Both the position numbers and the translations under genes were made by a program. Below, one piece after another: positions 1-5,485 of a stretch of DNA of 24,916 nt. The number at the start of each line of letters is the position of its first letter. Within the stretch, counting starts at the first letter, position 1. This DNA is from JBLIOB01 sp047639575 (GTDB taxonomy: Bacteria; Bacteroidota; Bacteroidia; Flavobacteriales_D; Parvicellaceae). The DNA is taken from the NCBI GenBank assembly GCA_047639575.1, contig JBLIOB010000027.1, forward strand, positions 1-24,916. Direction: 5' to 3'. The notes beneath the pieces were generated by a model. The model worked only from the letters and a program-made list of their open reading frames with translations. It searched no databases and was not told the DNA's origin.

Positions 1-1389
1 GGTAATAAAAAAGGAATAGCAAGGTGTTTAAACAACATTGGGCTTATCTATAGTAACCAAGGCGACATCCCTAACGCGTTAACGTACTACCATAAATCTT
101 TAACCCTTCTAGAAGAAATTGGATATAAAAAAGGAATAGCAACCACGTTAAGCAATTTAGGTGGCTTGGAATTACAACAAGGAGAATTGACACAAGCAAA
201 AAGCCATGCCATTCGTTCTATGGAATTAGCAAAGGAGTTGGGGTTTCCAAACTTAATTAAAAGAAGCGCAAGGCTTTTGAGCAAGGTAACCCGAAAGGAA
301 GGAAACTTTAGAGAAGCCCTTGAAATGTACGAACTTCAGATCTTAATGAGGGATAGTATTAATAACGAGGAAACCCAAAAAGCAACTATCCGACAACAAA
401 CCAAATATGAGTTTGAAAAGGCACAAGCCATTAAAGATGTTGCTACAGCAAAAGATTTAGAAGTATTAGTGGAAAGGGAACGTAAACAAAAAATTATAAC
501 GTATTCCGCAACAGCAGGATTGGTGTTAGTTATAGCGTTTTTAGTGTTTGTATTTAACAGGCTTAAAGTTACTCGTAAACAAAAGAGCCTCATTGAAGAA
601 AAAAAGGAAGAGTTAGAAAAGATTCACGATGAACTGCACGAGAAAAACACAGAAATAGTTGATTCGATAGCTTACGCCAAAAGAATACAATTAGCCATAC
701 TGCCGCCACACACAATGCTCGATAATCACCTCCGAAATGGTTTTGTATTGTTCAAGCCAAAAGACGTTGTTAGTGGCGACTTCTATTGGATGGAAGTGGT
801 AGGAAACAAAGTAATTTATGCCGCAGCAGATTGTACAGGGCATGGTGTGCCAGGAGCAATGGTTAGTGTGGTGTGTAACAATGCGTTGAACAGAACTGTC
901 CGGGAGTTTGGTATTACTCAACCTGCACAAATACTTAACAAAACGAGAGAACTTGTAATTGAAACATTTCAGCGTAGTGAACAAGATGTAAAAGATGGTA
1001 TGGACATCGCAATCTGTTCTTTAGAAGGAAATAAGCTAAAGTATGCAGGAGCAAATAATCCTTTATGGATTATCAGAAATGGAGCCATTATAGAAACTAA
1101 AGCCAATAAACAGCCTATTGGTCAGTTTGATAATCCAGAACCTTATACAACGCATAATTTTGATTTAGAGCCAGGAGATTCAATCTATATCTTTTCTGAT
1201 GGATATGTAGATCAGTTTGGTGGTGAAAAAGGAAAGAAATTCAAGTCTAAAGCTTTTAAAGAATTACTATTAAGCATTCAGGACAAATCTATGGAAGAAC
1301 AGAATACCATAATAGATGAAGTCTTTGAAACTTGGAAAGGAAAATTTGAACAGATTGATGATGTTTGTATTATAGGCGTAAGAATATGA
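1..1389 (+). CDS. TPR-transmembrane-SpoIIE PP2C phosphatase (5' end outside window)
   Basis: The reading frame is open from the first base, so the gene starts left of the window; the ATG at 166 is internal. The visible 462 residues begin with TPR helices (repeated pattern ATTLSNLGGLELQQGELTQA, nt 1-340), then a charged coiled coil, one membrane segment (about nt 493-565, TYSATAGLVLVIAFLVFVF), a second short coiled coil and a C-terminal SpoIIE/PP2C domain (about nt 650-1386). Metal-ligand motifs of the PP2C fold are present: GDFYW, AAADCTGHGVPGA, DGMD, SDGYVDQFG and terminal DDVCIIG, so it should be an active Mn/Mg-dependent serine phosphatase. Known relatives dephosphorylate STAS-type or SiaC-type anti-sigma or partner-switch proteins; the TPRs probably sense a protein or ligand. 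It is a close paralogue of the phosphatase at 5486-7837. Its substrate cannot be told from sequence. Confidence 0.93.
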   Translation, partial: GNKKGIARCLNNIGLIYSNQGDIPNALTYYHKSLTLLEEIGYKKGIATTLSNLGGLELQQGELTQAKSHAIRSMELAKELGFPNLIKRSARLLSKVTRKEGNFREALEMYELQILMRDSINNEETQKATIRQQTKYEFEKAQAIKDVATAKDLEVLVERERKQKIITYSATAGLVLVIAFLVFVFNRLKVTRKQKSLIEEKKEELEKIHDELHEKNTEIVDSIAYAKRIQLAILPPHTMLDNHLRNGFVLFKPKDVVSGDFYWMEVVGNKVIYAAADCTGHGVPGAMVSVVCNNALNRTVREFGITQPAQILNKTRELVIETFQRSEQDVKDGMDIAICSLEGNKLKYAGANNPLWIIRNGAIIETKANKQPIGQFDNPEPYTTHNFDLEPGDSIYIFSDGYVDQFGGEKGKKFKSKAFKELLLSIQDKSMEEQNTIIDEVFETWKGKFEQIDDVCIIGVRI

Positions 1390-1405
1390 TGAACAGTTTA
1401 TCCTG

Positions 1406-1433
1406 AGCGTTATTCGAAGAAAACGCTGTTTTC
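1406..1433 (+). terminator. possible weak terminator hairpin
   Basis: Stem AGCGTT (1406-1411) pairs with AACGCT (1422-1427) around a 10-nt loop, followed by GTTTTCT. It lies just after the phosphatase stop codon. The U-tract is short, so this is a weak candidate. Confidence 0.3.
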
Positions 1434-1546
1434 TACTCAAATCAAAAAGGTCATTCTTGAAAACGTTTATGACATCGCAAACAGTTATGCTAAAAGAAAT
1501 AAATCAGAGATAATTCTTTTCTCCAGATTGTATTTACTTTTTTATA

Positions 1547-1574
1547 TTGACACTAACTCTTGATTTTATATTTG
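1547..1574 (+). promoter_or_regulatory. Bacteroidota-type promoter for the TPR/lipoprotein pair
   Basis: TTG at 1547-1549 is followed after 17 nt by TATATTTG at 1567-1574. This matches the Bacteroidota housekeeping promoter form (TTG, spacer 17-23, TAnnTTTG). Transcription would start near 1581, giving a 5' leader of about 120 nt before the ATG at 1700. The leader contains an 11-bp direct repeat. The rest of the 310-bp gap after the phosphatase gene shows no coding potential. Confidence 0.5.
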
Positions 1575-1611
1575 GTCAATCGTCCAAGATTTTAAATCAT
1601 CGAATCACGCG

Positions 1612-1642
1612 TTCCCTAATAAAAAAGTTCATTCCCTAATAA
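1612..1642. repeat. 11-bp direct repeat, 20-bp spacing, in the leader
   Basis: TTCCCTAATAA occurs at 1612-1622 and again at 1632-1642, exactly 20 bp (about two helical turns) apart. Such spacing would suit a dimeric DNA-binding protein, but it may also be chance in AT-rich DNA. Confidence 0.35.
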
Positions 1643-1699
1643 TTAGTTGCCAGAAAAGGTCTCATTTCACAAATTGTGGCTACAATAAAAAAAACAACT

Positions 1700-2263
1700 A
1701 TGAAATTATTAGGATACATAATGTTGCTTGGCATATGCTTAATGTCTTTTGCTTTATATGGGCAAACGACTAAAAAATATGTTGACGCTGGATTCAAATT
1801 GGAAAAAAGCAAAGATTATTCTGGTGCTATTGATCAATACACCGAGGCTATTGCTTTAAACGCGGAAAACAAACATCATTTAGAAGCACATTACTTTAGA
1901 GCAAATTGTTATCGAGCCAAGGGAAATTATTCGCTGGCAAGAACGGACTACGATGCGGCCGTTAAATTAACTAATACAGTGCCTAATCAAAACCCAAGAT
2001 TTCTTTCAGACTTGCATTACAATAGAGCCATGCTAAGAATACAAGGGTATAACACAGAAGGAGCAATTGAAGATCTTGATATCGTTATTAAGAATAGCCC
2101 GGCTGATGCTCTGTCTTATGCTTATAGAGGTAGATGTAAATATGTAATTGACGATAAAGTTGGAGCATGTGCAGATTTTGCAGAAGCAAAAAGACTTAAG
2201 CCATCAGTTATTACGGAAAAGTTCCAAAAAGCGTATAAGAAGACCAGTAAAAAATGTAAGTAA
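1700..2263 (+). CDS. secreted TPR-repeat protein
   Basis: 187 residues from ATG 1700. An in-frame GTG at 1676 exists, but starting at 1700 places a classical signal peptide at the N-terminus (MKLLGYIMLLGICLMSFALY, cleavage probably after YGQ), so 1700 is preferred. The mature part is built of TPR units: a start helix YVDAGFKLEKSKDYSGAIDQ, then ALNAENKHHLEAHYFRANCY and a third unit with SYAYRGRCKYVIDDKVGACA. TPR proteins serve as protein-protein docking modules; this one would act in the periplasm or at the outer membrane. The lipoprotein gene follows 7 nt downstream on the same strand, so the two are probably co-transcribed from the promoter near 1547-1574. No enzymatic domain is visible. Confidence 0.85.
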   Translation: MKLLGYIMLLGICLMSFALYGQTTKKYVDAGFKLEKSKDYSGAIDQYTEAIALNAENKHHLEAHYFRANCYRAKGNYSLARTDYDAAVKLTNTVPNQNPRFLSDLHYNRAMLRIQGYNTEGAIEDLDIVIKNSPADALSYAYRGRCKYVIDDKVGACADFAEAKRLKPSVITEKFQKAYKKTSKKCK

Positions 2264-2270
2264 GAGAAAG

Positions 2271-2561
2271 ATGAAAAAGACCGTAATTATAATTTGTGCA
2301 GTGCTGCTTCTAGCTGGCTGCAAATCAAGTAGCGAAGCTAAAAGTGAAATCGACCAGATGATGAATGATTTTGATGTTAACATGGATAGCATGAATAACA
2401 GTTTTGAATCTAACATGAAACAAATTGACCGCGACATGGACGCAGAATTAGCAGCTAAGACTGCGGAAATAGACTCGTTTTTAGACTCGTTGAACAAGGC
2501 AACTTCAAGTTATGGAGATTCCGTTATAGAAGCTACATTGGGAGATATAACGACCAATTAA
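2271..2561 (+). CDS. small coiled-coil lipoprotein
   Basis: 96 residues from ATG 2271; the frame is open further upstream, but that extension overlaps the TPR gene out of frame, and the ATG at 2271 immediately gives a lipoprotein signal peptide with lipobox LLAGC (Cys at residue 17). The mature part is highly charged and repetitive, with spaced pattern DQMMNDFDVNMDSMNNSFES and later DRDMDAELAAKTAEIDSFLD, predicting one long helix or coiled coil. It begins 7 nt after the TPR gene, suggesting one operon and perhaps a complex with it. It ends convergently, overlapping the stop of the next gene by 4 bp. The family is not recognised. Confidence 0.72.
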   Translation: MKKTVIIICAVLLLAGCKSSSEAKSEIDQMMNDFDVNMDSMNNSFESNMKQIDRDMDAELAAKTAEIDSFLDSLNKATSSYGDSVIEATLGDITTN

Positions 2562-2806
2562 TCTATTTCATTAGAAGCTTCATCCATTTTATTTTTGGCA
2601 AAAGTAGCTCGCCTCAGTTCTTCTAGAAATTGATCCAGTGGCACTCTATGCACAAAAGCTGCGGTTTTAACTGTAATAAGTCTGGTGATGAATTTTCTAA
2701 AGCCAAATCCTCCAACTCTTTTCACGCCAAACATTTCCATTACTTCTGCTATGTCACCGTATTCTTTCAAGATTGCTGATACGTAAGTCCTTTTTGTGAT
2801 TTCCAT
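2558..2806 (-). CDS. DUF1858-like small protein
   Basis: 82 residues from ATG (2804-2806). The pattern I-T-K-x5-I-L-K-E-Y-G-D-I-A-E-V-M, then GVKRVGGFGFRKFITRLITV and a C-terminal helix VPLDQFLEELRRA, resembles the DUF1858 fold found in small proteins and at the N-terminus of ScdA/RIC-type iron-sulfur repair proteins. The cysteine seen in many DUF1858 members is absent (VGG here instead of VGC), so metal binding through that residue is not expected. No signal peptide, hence cytoplasmic. It is divergent from the MerR-type regulator, with an 80-bp shared regulatory region, which suggests it is the regulator's target. The DUF1858 call is from pattern memory and needs a profile search. Confidence 0.68.
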   Translation of the reverse strand: MEITKRTYVSAILKEYGDIAEVMEMFGVKRVGGFGFRKFITRLITVKTAAFVHRVPLDQFLEELRRATFAKNKMDEASNEID

Positions 2807-2833
2807 TTTGATTTATTTAATTGGTTATGTTTA

Positions 2834-2868
2834 CAAATATAAACCGTTGACTATGGTCAATGGTCAAA
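2834..2868 (-). promoter_or_regulatory. promoter of the DUF1858-like gene
   Basis: Read on the minus strand, TTTG (2865-2868) is followed after 23 nt by TATATTTG (2834-2841), matching the Bacteroidota promoter form at the long end of its spacer range. An alternative upstream element, ATTG at 2858-2861, would give a 16-nt spacer. A dyad sits inside the long spacer. Confidence 0.5.
2847..2860. promoter_or_regulatory. dyad operator, likely MerR-type binding site
   Basis: Perfect inverted repeat TTGAC (2847-2851), spacer TATG, GTCAA (2856-2860), with an extra TGGTCAA directly after (2861-2867 begins TGGTCAA). It lies in the spacer of the minus-strand promoter. MerR-family proteins characteristically bind dyads within an over-long promoter spacer and untwist it, so position and symmetry agree with autonomous control by the neighbouring regulator. 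Confidence 0.55.
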
Positions 2869-2886
2869 TAAAAACACAACTTTTTT

Positions 2887-3282
2887 ATGAAAATTGGTGA
2901 AATAGCAAAGAAAACAGGAGTTTCAAGAGATACTGTTAGACTATATGAGAAACTTGAGTTATTAAGTAACGTCACCAGACCCTATGAATACAATAATTAC
3001 AAGGAGTATGGACAAGAAAATGTGTTTCGAATTGGAATGATCAAAGAAATGCAAAGAATAGGACTGACTCTTAAGGAGGCCAAAGGTGTCCTTGACGCCC
3101 TCGTAAATGATGAAATGGACATTGAACAACGCAAGGATTTTATTTCATCTAAAATTAAGCAAGTAGGAGAGAAGATTAAAACCCTAAATGGAATAAGAAG
3201 CTTTCTTCAAGAACACCTGGATAATGATTGCGCTTATAATAGTGATTCCATGATTGCCAAACTGAAATCAACGAACAATTAG
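2887..3282 (+). CDS. MerR-family transcriptional regulator
   Basis: 131 residues from ATG 2887, usual length for the family. The N-terminal winged helix-turn-helix is clear: MKIGEIAKKTGVSRDTVRLY, then EKLELL, the wing region with R-x-Y-x-N-Y-K-E-Y, and the second half IGMIKEMQRIGLTLKEAKGV. The C-terminal part is a long dimerisation helix (about residues 75-115, SSKIKQVGEKIKTLNGIRSF). Only one cysteine lies near the end (residue about 119, NDCAYN), so a metal-thiolate sensor such as those of MerR or ZntR is not evident. It is divergent from the DUF1858-like gene across an 80-bp region containing a dyad. Effector unknown. Confidence 0.92.
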   Translation: MKIGEIAKKTGVSRDTVRLYEKLELLSNVTRPYEYNNYKEYGQENVFRIGMIKEMQRIGLTLKEAKGVLDALVNDEMDIEQRKDFISSKIKQVGEKIKTLNGIRSFLQEHLDNDCAYNSDSMIAKLKSTNN

Positions 3283-3289
3283 TATTAAA

Positions 3290-3556
3290 TCAGAAATTTA
3301 CAGCCTCATACTTTACCTGAGTGGCTGGCCCAAATTGACCATCTTGGCCGCTCTGACCAGAATTACCAGACTGACCAGATTGTCCTTTTTTCCCATCAAA
3401 ATAGGCCTTTCCGCCCGATTCTACCGAACCAGGATAGCCTCCTGAGTTATTTAACTTAAAAATATTAATAGACCCTTTTGCAGATGGATCAACATGAACC
3501 GTAATTGTTCCACTTTCAACTTGAGGTAGAATTGGACTATGGCACACTGCTGCCAC
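3290..3556 (-). CDS. small collagen-like (Gly-X-Y) protein, damaged start
   Basis: 88 residues if the GTG at 3554-3556 is used. Residues about 56-79 are eight consecutive Gly-X-Y triplets (GKK, GQS, GQS, GNS, GQS, GQD, GQF, GPA), a collagen-like stretch; before it is a beta-rich, lipoprotein-like or adhesin-like segment (SGTITVHVDPSAKGSINIFK). Upstream in the same frame the codons read ATG (3572-3574), TAG (3569-3571), then I-L-L-V-V-A-A-V-C, which looks like a signal peptide cut off by an amber codon at position 2. So the gene is either a recent pseudogene or starts at GTG without export. It ends 8 bp from the convergent MerR-type gene and lies downstream of the leucine-rich-repeat gene on the same strand. 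Family unknown. Confidence 0.55.
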   Translation of the reverse strand: MAAVCHSPILPQVESGTITVHVDPSAKGSINIFKLNNSGGYPGSVESGGKAYFDGKKGQSGQSGNSGQSGQDGQFGPATQVKYEAVNF

Positions 3557-3583
3557 TACTAAGAGTATCTACATTAATAATTA

Positions 3584-3659
3584 AATATTTCAGATTGCTA
3601 CGTTTGAATTCTGAATGCCCATTAATAGGGCAGTGGAGATTTTTTTATTCTGAAATATT
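3584..3659. repeat. nested inverted repeat with internal hairpin
   Basis: AATATTTCAGA (3584-3594) and its exact complement TCTGAAATATT (3649-3659) enclose 54 bp. Inside is a second perfect stem, TGCCC (3616-3620) with GGGCA (3628-3632), followed on the plus strand by a T-run (3641-3646 and earlier). It fills the gap between the leucine-rich-repeat gene stop and the collagen-like gene. It could be a terminator, an RNA-stabilising structure, or a small inverted-repeat element; no target-site duplication was seen. Confidence 0.55.
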
Positions 3660-3662
3660 CGG

Positions 3663-4718
3663 TTAATCACATTTTAGGACAAATTTTGAACCTTCATCGA
3701 TGCCAGACCAATTTGCATAACTCCATTTAACGTCATCTACTTCAATACATATTGGAATTGGATTCTTATTTGCAATAAACATTTTTAATATCTCGTTATT
3801 CCCGTTGGCAACATTAATATACATTAGTTGATTATGTGCACAGGTGAAAAATTTAAGTAATAGATTTTCGGATAAATCAAGCTTAGTTAATTTATTATAG
3901 CCAACCTTACATGTTTGCAGTTTTTTATTGTTAGAAAAATCCAGCTCAGAAATTAGATTTTTTGCACAATCGATAGTTTTTAGGACTAAGTTTTCAGAAA
4001 CATCTAAACTGCTAATCTGGTTGTTCCGGCATAAAAGTGTCTTCAACAACAAATTTGAGCTCGTGTTAAGAACTTTAATATTATTCTTAATAACCCGTAA
4101 AAAAACTAGATTCTCATTATTAGAAATATCAAGAACTTCTATGTCGTTTTGCGCTATATTTAAAGAGGTCAAAAGAACATTGTTTTCGACATTTATAGTT
4201 GTCAGCTTATTCCTGGTACATTGTAAGGAAGTCAATGATGTCGCTTCAGAAACATCTAATTTTGTTAGCTTATTAAAGCCTATATCAAATGAGCTAATAT
4301 TTAGCGATTTAGGAACAATGAACTCCGAGAATTCATTTCCATCAAGGAATAAAGTGTGCAAGGACTTCAATCCGGAAATATTAATCGATGATAATTTATT
4401 TGAAGCACACCAAAGTGAGCTAAGGAAAACATTTTTACTTAAGTCCAAAGTCTTCAGTTCGTTGTTTTCACATTTTAATTTAGCAAGTGAAGTGAAAGTC
4501 TCGATACCGGTTAAATCTTTAATTCCCAATTTAGAACAATCAATTCTTCCTTTAAAGACTTCGGCTTCAGACACCTGTATATCTTCATCTCCATTCGTGT
4601 TGATGCGTTCATTGCCAACCAAGTATGCTTTGAAATTTACATCAGGAATAGCCACATTTTGAGAATAAGAAACTGAACTAATTAGCAAAAGTAGGATTGC
4701 GTTAAAATTGAATTTCAT
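3663..4718 (-). CDS. secreted leucine-rich-repeat protein
   Basis: 351 residues with signal peptide (MKFNFNAILLLLISSVSYSQ). After it comes VAIPDVNFKAYL and an EF-hand-like loop INTNGDEDIQVSEAE (residues about 39-53, acidic at the ligand positions), an arrangement common at the start of Bacteroidota surface LRR proteins. Residues about 75-320 are roughly eleven repeats of about 21 residues of the form L-x-x-L-x-C-x-x-N-x-L-x-x-L-D-L-S-x-N, close to internalin-type LRRs. The end (EVDDVKWSYANWSGIDEGSK) is the usual closing segment. No T9SS sorting domain is present, so it is probably periplasmic or displayed in another way. Such LRRs bind proteins or glycans; the ligand is unknown. About 250 bp upstream of its start carries no clear promoter match or other feature. 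Confidence 0.88.
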   Translation of the reverse strand: MKFNFNAILLLLISSVSYSQNVAIPDVNFKAYLVGNERINTNGDEDIQVSEAEVFKGRIDCSKLGIKDLTGIETFTSLAKLKCENNELKTLDLSKNVFLSSLWCASNKLSSINISGLKSLHTLFLDGNEFSEFIVPKSLNISSFDIGFNKLTKLDVSEATSLTSLQCTRNKLTTINVENNVLLTSLNIAQNDIEVLDISNNENLVFLRVIKNNIKVLNTSSNLLLKTLLCRNNQISSLDVSENLVLKTIDCAKNLISELDFSNNKKLQTCKVGYNKLTKLDLSENLLLKFFTCAHNQLMYINVANGNNEILKMFIANKNPIPICIEVDDVKWSYANWSGIDEGSKFVLKCD

Positions 4719-4968
4719 CTGAGTATTATTGCTTCATTTACCATGATGCTGAAAAAGTAATTTTTTCTTGTTGATTATTCACTGTTTTTAACCTGTTTAC
4801 TATTCTGACGATGTAAATTCAGTGCATATTATATGTTGAATTATTCATATTGAGGCTCATGTCAGAAATGGTTTATTCACGTCTTATACAAGGTAATGCA
4901 TCTGTTCTGAAATATGAACATTCATTGTACAGAATAATTAAATAAAGTTATAAATCGACACGCCAATC

Positions 4969-5378
4969 ATGCTACAATCAAAAATTGCCCTCATTCAAAT
5001 AGATGAATTTGGCTGCTACCGCATAAATTTAGATTCAACTCACCTCGATGCGCTCGATAATGAATTCGAGGGCGAACTTTGCAATGTGATTGTTGGTGTT
5101 TGTTGTGGTATACTTGGCAAATTTCTAACTGATTCTAACTGATTCTAACTGATTCTAACGATGTACAAGGTCATGTAAGTACTAATGCTCGTGATATCAT
5201 CAGGAATGCGCTGGGATGGTGATCGTTCGACAAGCGGAAGCATTTGTAGTAAATAGCCTTCGTACAAGATTGATTGCCAATTTCTATATGAAATTTAATC
5301 GGCCTTCAAACCCCCACTAAAATATTTAACACGGTAGAAAAGGGAGGAGAATGGCTTCATTGGGTTCAATTGCAATAA
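4969..5378 (+). pseudogene. disrupted small STAS/SpoIIAA-like gene
   Basis: Three overlapping open segments join into one protein of about 129 residues. Segment 1 (ATG 4969 to the repeat near 5130) reads M-L-Q-S-K-I-A-L-I-Q-I-D-E-F-G-C-Y-R-I; segment 2 (about 5150-5216, other frame) reads DVQGHVSTNARDIIRNALG; segment 3 (5216-5315) reads MVIVRQAEAFVVNSLRTRLI and ANFYMKFNRPSNP; segment 4 (5316-5378) reads TKIFNTVEKGGEWLHWVQLQ then TAA. The joins need removal of two 10-bp repeat units (GATTCTAACT), one extra G at the GGG of 5213-5215, and one C fewer in the CCCCC of 5311-5315. The ending (N-P-T-K-I-F-x6-EWL) is typical of small STAS/SEC14-like SpoIIAA proteins in Bacteroidota. The remaining stretch 5379-5485 shows nothing. 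Family assignment is by memory. Confidence 0.6.
5121..5160 (+). repeat. 10-bp tandem repeat inside the disrupted STAS-like gene
   Basis: Four units of GATTCTAACT at 5121-5160: first unit 8 of 10 identical, second and third exact, last ends in G. Since 10 is not a multiple of three, copy number changes the reading frame; with two units fewer the STAS-like frame reads through as FLTDSNDVQGH. Confidence 0.85.
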
Positions 5379-5485
5379 ATTCTATAAACAGGATGAATTC
5401 AGCAACATATTTATAAGGCTAACGCTGAAATTAAATCTTGATTTGTAATTGACACATTTCAATGAATTTGCACGGTTATAAGTGA

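Noticed and set aside
3928..4662. Long plus-strand open frame of 244 codons
   Set aside because: It is antisense to the leucine-rich-repeat gene; its composition mirrors the repeats and shows no domain.
4905..4915. Third copy of TTCTGAAATAT, also seen at 3648-3658, flanking the leucine-rich-repeat gene
   Set aside because: Eleven AT-rich bases with no target duplication or further similarity; likely chance.
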